Assembly: GCF_902686445.1 (NCBI RefSeq)
Contig: NC_062215.1
Span: forward strand, 31,456,750-31,520,749
Origin: Sciurus carolinensis
Lineage: Eukaryota; Chordata; Mammalia; Rodentia; Sciuridae
DNA: 64,000 nt
Direction: 5' to 3'
Shown: positions 1 through 11,540 of the stretch, in pieces
How positions within the stretch are numbered: the first letter of the stretch is position 1
Layout: every line of letters starts with the position of its first letter
Notes under the pieces: model-generated
What the model was told of the DNA's origin: nothing
Databases searched by the model: none
Seen by the model: the letters and a program-made list of their open reading frames with translations, nothing else
Made by a program: the position numbers and the translations under genes

Positions 1-480
1 CCAGAATCCATTATGATCACCAAAAGCAATTAAACGAGTTAAGCATTTCATTCATTCATATACGAAACCCAGTACTAGGCACTGGGAATACAGAGAGGAA
101 CTCCCAGAGAGCTTGCTGTCCAGCAGAGAGGTCAGACAACAGCCTATAAGGCAAGCTGGTACTGGGTGAGCAACAGGGAGGAGCGGGATAAAGTAGGATC
201 TGAGCGGAGGGGGCGATTATTTCTGCCCAGAGGAGATCAAGAATGGAGGGGGTAATGTTTAAGCAGGAGGTAATGTTTAAGCAGGATCTCGGGGTGGCAA
301 GTGATTTTGCAAAAGGGAGAAAGTGAGCAGACAGAATGTGCAACTGTGAGGAAGAGCAGACTATGTGTACAGACCTCCTAGGAGAGCCAGACAAACTCAA
401 CAGGGGCAAACAGCAAGGAGAGGAAAGCGGTGATAGGGGAAAGGTAGATTGTGGCCAGACGGCCATCAAATGTCATAACC
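1..480 (-). mobile_element. L2 LINE fragment, antisense
   Basis: Starts with the inverted ATTCATTCA tail and an AGTACTAGGCACTGGG motif typical of antisense L2 3' ends, then continues into the AGAGGTCAGACAACAGCC-type body. The fragment begins near base 40. Inside it an 18-bp unit (GGTAATGTTTAAGCAGGA) occurs twice in tandem at 251-286. Confidence 0.6.
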
Positions 481-995
481 TTATCTTGAGAGTAAGCAAG
501 GCTATCCTTAGGGAGTTTTGAACAATCATAAGTCATTCTTGTTCTATACACCCATTAATTTTAGCCTGTTTCTCCTTCAGAAATACTAAAACCTCAGTAG
601 AAATGAGAGGGCACTTGACTTCCTTGTCTGCAAGTCTTTCTTCTCACTGTGAACTTAGGGTAACTTGGGTGACAGCTAAGGACCTCACCCAGGATCCCAT
701 ACCTATGAGTTGAAGAATAGCTGCTATAGGAGGCAAGGAAGTCAGAGACCTCACAAAACCCCACCCCGCAACCAAGAACTATAGCTCTGAAGTCCCTAAA
801 AAAGAACAAGTACCCCAAGACTTCCTTTGCTGTCAAAATATTTAGAAGAAGCATATTTAAATCACAGGCAGAACAATAAGCGCAGTGCAGAAATAAACGT
901 TGGTGCCGTTGAAGAAGGCTAAACCATAAACATTTAGTCTAAAATCTAGCCGCCTCTCCTTCCAGGCCAGGGCCTAAAAGAAAAGCAGAGTTCTA
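481..995. other. No recognisable feature
   Basis: Unassigned single-copy-looking sequence; short open frames on both strands look like chance. Confidence 0.5.
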
Positions 996-1340
996 TAAAA
1001 TGTGATCTGCCAGGATTTTCTTACCCCCGTGGCATGATAATTATGATGCCTCTTATTACATTTTAAAAGCTCGTCCCATCCGAGGTGACTCAAATCCTGG
1101 AGGAGGTGAGGGACGCTGCTTTGCATTTTTCTCAATGCATTTTGCTGAAGCGACTGCAGTAATTCACTTCGGAAACAATGCAGAGAGCAGAGGAGGTTGC
1201 AATCACAACCTTGCCTCATTACTGGCCCGCCCCCTCCCTGCCACCTCTAGGCACTTCAAGGGCCCCTTCTCCCAGCATTTTAGGGATTATCTTTGCGAGT
1301 TTAATCAAGCTTTACATTAACTAGTTAACATGGTTAAGCC
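996..1340. promoter_or_regulatory. Candidate conserved noncoding element upstream of NOG
   Basis: Repeat-free and mixed in composition, with an octamer-like TTTGCATTT (1120s), a second TGCATTTTGC nearby, GATAATTATGATG and GGATTATC homeobox-type sites. It lies about 8.5 kb upstream of NOG. The call rests on texture and motif clustering; conservation was not tested. Confidence 0.35.
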
Positions 1341-2239
1341 TTTGTGTGAGGAAAGAGACATTTGTCTGAAATTGTAGTGTACTGGAGTCATTTTGTAGGG
1401 GGAGGACAAAGAGGCCCCAACATCCGTCTCAGCTCTGACCTTCTCCATTCTAAGATAGATGAAGAAAAAAAAAATTTTTTTTTCAATTTATAGGTTAGAT
1501 TTGTAAAAAAAAAAAAAAAAATGTCTAAAAATTCTATAAATAATGAGCCACACCTCAGAAATGTTGGAATATGCACATATCCACGGACCATGCTGGTCAA
1601 GAATTAGCATGGTTCGTGGGTATCTGTGTTTAAATTAATAAATCTACTTGTGCACTTAATGGACGATGACAAAAATCAGATTGGAAAATTTTTGTGGTGG
1701 GTGGGAGGATGTCTGATGGTCTAGGGGAAAGGCAGGGACCCTTTCGAATATTTAAGGGGGTTGCTTATATAACTGAATCCTCGCTTTCATTTTCTGTAGG
1801 TGTATTTTATGAATTATAGTAAAGATATGAACTTTTTTCTTAATTGAGGGCATTTTTTTAATAAAGCTGGGTGAAGATGTGAAGGTGAAACCTGAGATAT
1901 AAGAAAAATAAAAACAGTTGGGGGGTTTAGAGACATTGTTTGTCTTAAGCGTGGTGGGGAGACACTTGATCAAAAGCTCTGTTTTACTACAGTCATGCTC
2001 CATTATGGGAGGTGGGGACAGGCTGGCGGGAGGATGAAATGAGTCCTCTTTCCTATTCGACCTGGTTGCCAAAATCTCTGTCCATAAGTAAACTTATCAA
2101 CCTACAGGTATTGATGACCTCTGAAGTTATGAGTCAGAGCCAGAGAACAGATGCTTTGCCAAGCCCTCTTGGGGCTCACAGCTTGAGCTAAGAAGCCTTC
2201 CCTCACCCTCTGCAGATGATCCCCAAGTCCTCAGGTATG
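1341..2239. other. Unassigned AT-rich stretch
   Basis: Holds A/T homopolymer runs at about 1463-1480 and 1506-1520; no gene or clear repeat family seen. Confidence 0.5.
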
Positions 2240-2335
2240 ATCTTGGGATGCTTCCTCACCTCTTGGGGCCTCAATTTCCCATCTACAAAGTGGACTTCCT
2301 AGTCCAGAAGTTCCTATAAGATTTCCGTAAGATCA
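2240..2335 (+). mobile_element. MIR SINE fragment
   Basis: Carries the MIR-core text GGGGCCTCAATTTCCCATCT followed by an AAAGTGGA-type continuation. Confidence 0.6.
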
Positions 2336-3619
2336 AGTTTGTAAGGCAGATGGAAAATTTAGTCCATGTTCGACTCTCGTTTTTGCTTGTTTGTTTTTGA
2401 GACTGGAAACGGAGAGGGTCAGCTTCTTTTCTACTTGTTTAGGGATCCTGTTCTCCAAAGCCTCCAGTTGGGTCACTTGCTTCCAGTGCCCAGCCTCCAC
2501 CCCAACCTCCTTCCAGATGGCACAGTTCTGAAGAAGCACGAGGCTGGTTTGGGATGTATTTTAGCTTTGTTTTGTTTCTCAGCCCAGTGATGGGTTTTGA
2601 TGTGGGTATCATTTTATTTTGAAAGCAATCTCGTTTCTCTGCAGAAGTCTGAGACAGGAGATTAAAGTGTCATGAAACAGTGTCTGTCACATATTCATAT
2701 TCACTTGCACAAACACACGCCCCTGCACACTGAGACTCCTCCAGAGTGTTTCTCCAGAACGGTACCCTCCCGCGTGAGCACTGAGCCATTTAACTAAACC
2801 GGAAACAAAGCCTATTGGCGTCAAACATCTTTTCAACACTTGGACTTTTAGGCACCATTTCCAGCTTTACAAGTGCCTGATCCTTTGGGGCAAATTATTT
2901 CTTGAAAATTCACAATTTAAATCTTGCAATGAATATGGATTTTTCTCTCTCTCGAGCAAATTTACATAAAGAAAATATAAAGTAAAAAGGGAGGATTTTT
3001 TCCCTCTGTCACCCCACACACTAATCTCATTCTTAGGGATTGTCCTTACAACAAATGGCTTATAAATGTATTTTAGGATGTCTTTAGGAAGCATCTCCTT
3101 ACACACAAAATAATCCCTGCATAGAGATCAAAAACAAGGGCTCCGGGACCGAACCACCTGGCTATGGACCCTGATGTAGCTCAGAATCAAGTTTGAATTG
3201 GTTTAATTTTTAATTAAAAATTAAAGAGAGCCCCCCCCCTTTTTTAATAGGGACTGTTCTGAAATAAAGAGGGCCCATTGATGGCAGGTTACCATGGTTC
3301 CCAAGGTTTCTTTCAAGTTTTTAGAAACTCAAATCTAGTCTTTAAGTAGCCTAGATCCCTTGGGTGACCACCCTATTCCAGAGTCTCTTCTTCAAATCTG
3401 GGCTCAACAGTGCCCACTGAACTCTAGTCTTTGAATGACATTGCTTCCTGTCCCCGCTGCCCAAAATGCCATCCAGCCAGAGGTCCCTCCTCTCCCGCTT
3501 GGTCTGTGACCTCCCGTTGGTCTTTCAGATCTTTCAACTTGGACATGGACTCTTGCAGGGAGCCTTCTGGATCCCCCTGCCGATGTGTCTATGTTTCATC
3601 ATGGCAGCGGACACTGGAA
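2336..3619. other. Unassigned sequence
   Basis: No gene recognised. A GGTTACCATGGTTCCC palindrome-like site at about 3287-3302 resembles an RFX half-site, weakly. Confidence 0.4.
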
Positions 3620-3745
3620 TGTGATCTTCAGTTGACTTTAACCGTGAGCTCCTCAAGAGGAGGGACTCAGTCTTCTTCCTTGCCAAACGATATATTTATA
3701 AGCAGGTCACATGCCCAGGGAATAGACGAACCAATAAGAGATTGA
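3620..3745 (+). mobile_element. L2 LINE 3' fragment
   Basis: GTGAGCTCCTCAAGAGGAGG followed by ACTCAGTCTT is the standard L2 3' text for a diverged copy. Confidence 0.45.
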
Positions 3746-4069
3746 GAACGGTGGTCATGGGGTGGGGCAGGGGTGTCATTCTCAAGACTGCACTGCTACT
3801 CCGCTGGTGTAGAGACAGCATGAGGGGCGAGGGGGAGATTCAGAGGGGCGAAAATGTTGGGCGAGGTAGGTTCAGTGGCTGGAACCTGAGATGCACCCCA
3901 CACACCTGAAATGGAGGTCATTTTCCACTTCACTTTTCGCTCCATTGAGCTCCTGTCTCTGTGTTATCTTGAGCCTCTAAGGGGATAAGGGAGACTAGAC
4001 CTTATTATCTCAATAAACATTCATCCAAGGCAGCCGGAAGAGAGGGCACCAGGGAAATGTGAGCCTGAG

Positions 4070-4115
<46 letters not shown>
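4070..4115 (+). repeat. (TG)n microsatellite
   Basis: About 23 pure TG dinucleotides. Confidence 0.98.
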
Positions 4116-4116
<1 letters not shown>

Positions 4117-5454
4117 GGTGGGCTGGAGGAGGCTGGGTGTAAATTCCCTCTAAGCCCAGGTGGGGAACAGAGGATACATGGGCAACTCTGTGTGCGTTGT
4201 TGTTGGAGGAATGTTGTGGCATGTGTGTGTACATGTGCCTGCATGTGTGCACACTAGCGTGTTTGCATTCCCTTCAATAAATGCCCCAGTACCTGTGCAC
4301 CTGTAGGAAGGGACGAGGACGGGTGGTGGGGACTGGGAAGCATGTCCTGGAACATTCGCAGTTGAAGTCCCTGTGAATGTGGTGATGGTCATCTTTTCAC
4401 AGAGCTAGCCCTCCTCCGTCATTTTGGAGAATCCTCTTGGGCACTAGCGATGCTGTATCTGTGGCATTTCATTTTCCTCTTGTCACATATGGCGAATGCA
4501 CAGAACTCAGAACCAAGTATTGCTCATTTTAAAATTTTATTGAGAGAGAGAGTGTGTAAGACGATGGCCGGAGGGAGAGGGACGGCAGAAAGATTTCCTT
4601 TCCCTAGAAAAACCTCGAGTTCTCTTACACCCAGACTGCAGCCAAGGGAGCAGAGGGCCAGGCCCGCCCACCCAGGAGAGCCCAGGGCAAAGCTGGGGGC
4701 AGCGAGGAAAGGGGAGAAGATATGCCTGCAGGCCTCGCCCCCCACCCCCAGGCTCCCCACATCAGGGCAGGCTAAACATGCAGAGGCTTCTGTCTCCAGA
4801 GCTGGAGAGAGGCGCCCTCGTTAAAACTCAGATAAACAGTTTATCAGGAGATGAATGAGCCACCGGGCTCCAGAGACGTCTCCCCTTCCCCACTGTGGAG
4901 CCAGATGGGGAGGGGGCGACAGGCGGAGCAGGGGCTGACGGAAGGGATGGTGCTGTCAGGGCTGGAACGAGCAGGCCGCAGGCCGCTCCTGCTCCTCTCA
5001 AACTTTGTTTCTGGCACTGCATGTCACGTTTACTTGTCCACTCTCCGCCTCAGCTTGGAACTCTTGGCCTCGCCTCTCTCCTTTTTTTCCTCCTACTTTC
5101 CTCTCTTCTGCACTCCAGACTTGTTCCAGCTTCACTCTCTTAACTAGAATCCCATCAGTTGGACACACAGCACGTTATAATATGGTGTGAGGCTGAGTTG
5201 ATCTCTCCACCCTCACCACTGCGAGTGCCAACCTGACCAGGGTTCCCCAGGAAGCTACTAGAAACCTTTCATTCTCTACCTTAGGCCACCTCCACCCTCA
5301 TCTCCTTCTGGCGGTCAAGAGAGGAAAGTGACAGCTTTGTGACTGACTCTTCCTCATTTTGCTAAGTTGGGTAAGACCAGAAATATTATAGGTCTCACCA
5401 AGAGAAAGCCCATCAGATGCTACACTTATGGGAGAAAAAGAGATGGTCAGAATC
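4116..5454. other. Unassigned, locally GC-rich sequence
   Basis: GC-rich part at about 4560-5000 with scattered CpG, no recognised gene. Short open frames on both strands are not supported by any protein family I know. Confidence 0.4.
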
Positions 5455-5660
5455 TGATAGGGATGATGTTCATATGCTTGGCACAGTGCTAGAGGTTAAA
5501 AACAGCAGTCATTATGCCTTCTCTCTTGTGGTGTTTTGTGATTCCCTGAACCCTGGTGGCAGGGAGAACCAGAGAGGTACACTGACTCACCTAGGTCACA
5601 CAGCTGGTAGGTTGCAAGTTTTTGGACATCCAGTCCTATGCCCTTTGCACATCACCCATA
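5455..5660 (-). mobile_element. MIR SINE, antisense
   Basis: Shows TTGGCACAGTGCTAGA and then CACCTAGGTCACACAGCTGG, the inverted MIR core, with unmatched sequence between. Confidence 0.55.
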
Positions 5661-5999
5661 GCTGCCTTACTTAGGCCCACTTTCTTAAGACCAAAGAAGC
5701 AGAAGATTGATTAATTATTATTAGAATCATGATGGAAATCAAGAAAGACGAATAAGTAGCCTTGGGCTTCTCTTGCCTTGATCTGGAGCTACCCAAGCAA
5801 TTGCTTGAGGAAGTGCTTCAATTTTCCTTGCCCAGAACAACACCTGGGATGGGGACAGCCAAGACAAGTGGGCACTCTCATTGTTCATTCCCCTCTACCC
5901 CAGCTCTGGAGCCCCAAATTTCAATGCCTGATCAAAAAGCAGAACTGAGAATCAGACCCCCTTAGCCCACCTCCCACCCATAGCTACCTGTTGAAGGAA

Positions 6000-6240
6000 C
6001 ACACCTTCTTTGCCCTTCTCCTCAAGTTCCTTCTTCAAAAGAACCACAGAACCATGGAGAGGGGTTGGCTCTCTTCTCCCCACCGGAAATTCCAGTGCCC
6101 CGCCCTCACTCCCAAAGGCTGGCAGTCATCAAGCCGAGCTCAGCTGCACCTGCTGAGCAAATAGCAAAGAGACCCTTGGGTGCCGGAGCTGATTTCAACA
6201 GCATTCCCACCCTTCCACTCTCTTGCTCAAATCTGAGATG
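6000..6240. promoter_or_regulatory. Candidate regulatory patch with abutting E-boxes
   Basis: CAGCTG (6141-6146) directly abuts CACCTG (6147-6152), followed by a MARE-like TGCTGAGCA. The segment contains no repeat I recognise. Confidence 0.25.
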
Positions 6241-6285
6241 ATTGGCCAATTGAAGGCAGTGGTTTTCTCCAAAGAACTAGCATTG

Positions 6286-6475
6286 GTTGAATGACTACTG
6301 TTTGGTCTATGTTCTGCCCCAGGCACAGAGTCTGCTAGACATCCTTTGCCTCCGGTATATGGTGCAATTGTGACAGGTGTGTTTTTCCATCTTATAGATG
6401 AGAAAGTGGAAATTCACAGTGGCTAAGACGCCTGTGTTGAAGGACCAGGATTCCAGCCTTAGTGTACCTGGTACA
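6286..6475 (-). mobile_element. MIR SINE, antisense
   Basis: Inverted MIR text: CCCAGGCACAGAGTCTGC, then ATAGATGAGAAAGTGGAAA, then GACCAGGATTCCAGCC. Confidence 0.6.
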
Positions 6476-6494
6476 AAAGTCTTTTCTGTTGAAC

Positions 6495-6590
6495 AAAAAA
6501 AAAAAAAAAAAATTGTACTAGGCATTGGACCCAAGGCCTTGCACATGCTAGGAAATCGCTCTACCTCTAAGCTACACCCCCAAACCTTCT
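6495..6590 (-). mobile_element. ID-type (tRNA-derived) SINE, antisense
   Basis: The reverse strand reads GTAGCTTAGAGGTAGAGCGA ... CAAGGCCTTGGGTCCAATG, a diverged tRNA-like ID body with A- and B-box regions. Oddly, the flanking homopolymer is A on the plus strand where an antisense element should carry T, so the A18 run may come from the target or another insertion. Confidence 0.75.
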
Positions 6591-7544
6591 TTGTGTTGAG
6601 TTCCCCTGTGTATGGCATTTCTTCCTCCACTTCGCATGTCCCCAGAGCCTTTGGCTAAACCTCATGGTTCTGTCTTCCTGCAAACTCATATTCTATGTCT
6701 CAAACTCCTTGCTACTCAGATAAATACATCCTTTTTTCCTCATCAAGTTCAGCTAGAGCTCAGCTCTGCCATTAAGGTATGGGTTGTGTTTAGTCTCAAA
6801 TAATAACATCCCCAGATACTCAAGTATATGTGCTAACCCCGGAGAGTGGAGAGTGGGGGGAGGGGTTGCAGAACCCCACCGAACAGGGGCAAGTGTGGCT
6901 AGAAAAATTTACAGCTCATAATATAATTGCTTTGACTTCTTTGGGGTCATCAAAACATATTATAAAATTTCAGGCAATATTCAAAGAAGAGCATGAAATT
7001 GTTATATTTATCAAAAGAGGCCATGGGTTAAAAACAGGTATACAACATCAATCTACAATCAGGGATTTATATATTTTTCCCATCCCCTTTTCATATTTTC
7101 TTCCTATGCTTGCCATCTCACCCCTAACTGGACTGCATAAGTCTTCAGGGGTAGAGAAGAACTACAGGTTTTCTCTCCTTTTTGTCTTTCCCCTCTTCTT
7201 CGTCCAGTGGACTTTCCATAAACAAGTCCCCCAATCTATTCTCAAACATGGTTTGTTTTTCATTCCCTTGTTGTTCAGTCAAATCTACCCAGTCTGCAAC
7301 CAAAGGCCCTGAGTAGATTTGAAGCAGACAAGAGGCAGCATTGATTTAACAGAAAACAGGACAATAAAATATCACTAACTGCAACCTAACCATCTCAGGA
7401 GGGCTAGGTTAGAATTTAGTTTTTGTACTCTTTACTGAAAAATTATTTATGTAGTTAATTCACAGCAGTGACAAAATTGTTCTGAACAGTTGATCTTTAT
7501 AAGACAATAACTAATGCAAAGCCCCCCCAAAACACATAAAAAAT
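6591..7544. other. Unassigned AT-rich stretch
   Basis: Contains a 160-codon open frame (6830-7312, plus strand, starting at a GTG) with no domain or family resemblance. Probably chance or relic; no repeat family identified. Confidence 0.4.
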
Positions 7545-7620
7545 AAGGAGTGTGATTAAGAACCTACTATGTGCCAGGTGCCAATTCCAACCACCAATGG
7601 GTTGTTCTTATCTCCAGCAG
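7545..7620 (-). mobile_element. MIR/L2 fragment, antisense
   Basis: AACCTACTATGTGCCAGGTG is the common inverted MIR/L2 end text. The following 450 bases are unassigned. Confidence 0.45.
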
Positions 7621-8079
7621 TCATAAAAGCAAGATCTCCTTTTGGGCAGTGCCTCGTGAAGTCTAATTCTACTTGTTATCTAGACTTGGAAGTTGAGGAA
7701 AATGTGTTCAACTGAAACTGGCATCCCTCCTAATTGTGCCATGCAGTCCTTCTTCCTTAGACAGATGATTAACCTTTTGGAGGGATGGAGGCAGGTTGAA
7801 AGGAAAAATCAGATCTTTGTGGAAAGACAGGGTAATTGAAGCTGTCACATTGGGACTTCCAAACTCCCACTCCATGGAATCCTGGAGAATGTCCAAGTGA
7901 TCCACTCCAAGTCTCTCTTCTCCATCTCAACCCAGACTCCAATCACATCCACCACAAAGGAAACTGCACTGGGGGTTTGAAGTTTAGGTTCATCTCTTCA
8001 TTCATGGGGAAATTATCTGGCGGTGTCATTCAGTTCCCCTCTCCCATCAAAGGAAACTGCTTCTGAAAGAAAAAGCATC

Positions 8080-8240
8080 ACACAGGTTTATTGAGAATCG
8101 CAAAACATACACCAACTCCCAAACTAAGAATTACAGTGCCACAAAAGTGAATTGTCCAAGGTTAACATAGTTATATCAAGGTGGACCATAACCAGAACTC
8201 AGGTCCCCTACCGCCAGTTCATCTTTTAAGTCTCTGGTCC
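8080..8240 (-). mobile_element. MIR SINE, antisense
   Basis: Shows GGTTTATTGAGAATCGC and then TGTCCAAGGTTAACATAG and AACCAGAACTCAGGTCCC, the inverted MIR order. Confidence 0.5.
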
Positions 8241-8506
8241 CCGCTCTGCCCACTGAAGCTGATTTATCCTGGGCAGAAGATGCAGCATGTATTCTTGTGA
8301 AGTTTGAGGGGCTTGGAGAGGTATCTCAAGAAGTCTGTTTACACTGAGGGCCTGGAGAGCTTCGAGAAAACATGCAGAACCAGAAAGTACCGATCAACAA
8401 ACACAGACATACAAATATCATATGGACACAGAAGCACAAACCCAGCTATACAGAGCGGGCTTCTCTGGGTCACCCCTCCAGCACCACGTGTAGGGCTTGC
8501 AACAGG

Positions 8507-8520
8507 CCAGCAGAGGGCGC
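8507..8520 (+). promoter_or_regulatory. CTCF core motif, forward orientation
   Basis: CCAGCAGAGGGCGC matches every position of the CTCF core consensus CCASYAGRKGGCRC. It lies at the left edge of the CpG island, about 1 kb upstream of the predicted NOG start, and its orientation points into the gene. A perfect E-box, CACGTG, lies at 8485-8490. Occupancy cannot be judged from sequence. Confidence 0.75.
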
Positions 8521-9196
8521 GCCGCCCCCAGGGAGACGAGCGACCGAGGTGCAGAGCCGGGCGGGTTAGGGGAGCCGCAGGCGAGCCGGACGCGCCCCTG
8601 CGGCTCGGCCACTCAGGGTGCAGGACCCGGCCAAGGAGGAGGAGGAGGGTGAGGAGCGGACCCCCCTCGTGGGCCCGGGGGCAGACGGGCAGGAGTGCTT
8701 CCTAGGAATTACATCACGCTGCGCAACGCTGCGGCTCTTGGACTCCCCCAGCGCTTGGGGAGGGGGGCGCTGTGTGTGGAGCGGGGGGTGCGTGTGGTGT
8801 GTGTATGTGTTTTGGGGGGAGGGGACTTAAACCGAGCCCGGGAGAGGAAGGCGAGTCGCACCCGGGGAACGCTTCATGCACATGGGAGAAATTTCTTGCT
8901 TAGAACTGCACTGAGAAACGAGCCCCCTGCACCTCCACGCCGCTCCCCTCCCAGTGCAAAGCACCCAGCTACTGAGAGCCCCCCACGCCAACTCGAGCAC
9001 CCCCGACACCGGCCCTGCACCCTCCAGCCCGGCTCCAGCGCTGCTGCGAGCTTTCCCCGGGACTGGCCCTGGCGGGGCGCCTAGAGCCCCAGTTGCATTG
9101 CTCCAGGAGAAAGGAGGGGGGCGGTGCATTTTGCAGGAGGAGGAGAAGGGGGGTGGGTGGTGGGGGAGAGAGAAAATTGCGCGGAGACCTGCCAAG

Positions 9197-9254
9197 CGCC
9201 ACCGCCGCCGCCGCCGCCACCGCCGCTGCCGCCGCCGCCGCCGCCGCCGCCGCC
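9197..9254. repeat. Interrupted (CCG)n trinucleotide repeat in NOG promoter
   Basis: About 18-19 CCG-type triplets broken by CAC and CTG interruptions, with the longest pure block at the right end. Shorter CCG blocks recur near 9337-9357 and 9570-9590. Interrupted tracts of this length are normally stable. The sequence lies upstream of the predicted transcription start. Confidence 0.95.
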
Positions 9255-9404
9255 TGTGAGCTCCGGCGGGCAGCCGGACTGTCGGCTTCCCGGGGCATCT
9301 GGGTCCGGCGGGGCACAGCCCTGGGCGCTGCCGAAGCCGCCGCCGCCGCCGCCTCCGCGGCGAGTGCAGGCGGCTTCCCCCGGAGCCTGTGCCGCTCCGG
9401 CTCC

Positions 9405-9468
9405 TCGGGGGTGGAGAAGTGGGGGGTGGGGTTGTTGTTTGGGGGGAAGGAGGGGGAGGGGGCAACGC
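9405..9468 (+). repeat. G-rich tract with G-quadruplex potential, NOG promoter
   Basis: At least five runs of four or more G separated by short spacers on the plus strand, ending about 50 bases upstream of the TATA-like motif. Further G-runs lie at 9146-9168 and 8755-8823. The pattern fits intramolecular quadruplex rules. Confidence 0.7.
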
Positions 9469-9515
9469 CGAGAGAGTCAGTGGTTTCCATGGTGATGGAG
9501 CTGAAAGTGCAGGAA

Positions 9516-10769
<1,254 letters not shown>

Positions 10770-10877
10770 AACTCGGGAGCCCCCTGCCCGCACCCGGACA
10801 CTTGATCGATCTCCACTGACGCCACCTACACCGACTCCAACCAGTTCCACCACCCTCTAGCGAGGGTTTTCAATGAC

Positions 10878-10904
10878 TTTTTTTTTTTTTTTTTTTTTTT
10901 TTTT
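10878..10904 (+). repeat. 27-T homopolymer in NOG 3'UTR
   Basis: An uninterrupted run of T just over 100 bases past the stop codon. It could be length-variable between individuals and is a likely place for assembly error. In the RNA it is a U-tract that U-binding proteins could use. Confidence 0.95.
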
Positions 10905-11002
10905 GGCTACAGAGACCTAGCTTTCTGGTTCATGTAATGCACTGTTTAACTGTGTAGGAATGTATATGTGTGTGTATATACGGTCCCAGTTTTAATTTAC
11001 TT

Positions 11003-11008
11003 ATTAAA
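11003..11008 (+). terminator. Alternative proximal poly(A) signal candidate
   Basis: ATTAAA about 235 bases after the stop. It lacks a strong GT-rich downstream element, so it is probably minor or unused. Confidence 0.3.
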
Positions 11009-11325
11009 AGGTCAGTATTATACGTTAAAAGTTACCGGCTTCTACTGTATTTTTAAAAAAAAATAAGCAAAAGAAAAAAAAAAAAGAACAGAGAAAAGAG
11101 AGACTTATTCTGGTTGTTGCTAATAATGTTAACCTGCTATTTATATTCCAGTGCCCTTCGCATGGCGAAGCAGGGGGGAAAAGTTATTTTTTCTTAAAGT
11201 ACAAAGAGAGGGGGGAACTTTTGTAGAAGGACTTTTTAAAAGCTATTTTCCATTCTTCGGAAAGTGTTTTGATTTTTCCTTGGACCTCGAAGAAGCTATA
11301 GAGTTCAATGTTATTTTACAGCTAT

Positions 11326-11333
11326 TGTAAATA
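11326..11333 (+). promoter_or_regulatory. Pumilio response element in NOG 3'UTR
   Basis: TGTAAATA fits the Pumilio consensus UGUANAUA exactly and lies within AU-rich flanks, about 110 bases before the main poly(A) signal. Binding is not shown by sequence alone. Confidence 0.5.
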
Positions 11334-11434
11334 TAGAGAACAAATGGAATGACTAATCATTGTAAATTAAGAGTATCTGCTATTTATTCTTTATAATATC
11401 CCGTGTAGTAAATGAGAAAGAAGTGCAGAGCAGG

Positions 11435-11440
11435 ATTAAA
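11435..11440 (+). terminator. Main NOG poly(A) signal (ATTAAA)
   Basis: ATTAAA followed about 40 bases later by a GT-rich stretch (CTGTGTGTTGGTGATTG, 11479-11495) and then a G-rich block, the expected order for a cleavage and pause region. It is the common single-base variant of AATAAA. Confidence 0.75.
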
Positions 11441-11497
11441 GAAAACCACTAAAACCGACTGCGCTCCACACTGCGATTCTGTGTGTTGGTGATTGAT

Positions 11498-11532
11498 GGG
11501 GGCGGGGGGGGGCGGGAGGGGGCGGGCAGGGG
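11498..11532 (+). repeat. G-rich block just past NOG cleavage site
   Basis: Runs of G interrupted by single C or A, immediately after the GT-rich element. G-rich sequences of this kind (MAZ-like) are known to pause RNA polymerase II after poly(A) sites. It could also form a quadruplex. Confidence 0.65.
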
Positions 11533-11540
11533 ATGCCGCC

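Larger units (their letters stand above)
10770..11460 (+). other. NOG: NOG 3'UTR (end approximate)
   Basis: AT-rich sequence after the noggin stop, up to the ATTAAA signal at 11435 and a cleavage site expected 10-30 bases later. It holds a 27-T tract (10878-10904), an earlier ATTAAA at 11003-11008 that could give a shorter form, a Pumilio-type UGUAAAUA, and two UAUUUAU-type AU-rich stretches near 11138 and 11381. These point to post-transcriptional control of a short-lived mRNA, an inference from motifs. Confidence 0.75.

Noticed and set aside
9154..9162. GLI site TGGGTGGTG in the NOG promoter
   Set aside because: One mismatch to the consensus, within a G-rich run where such matches arise by chance.
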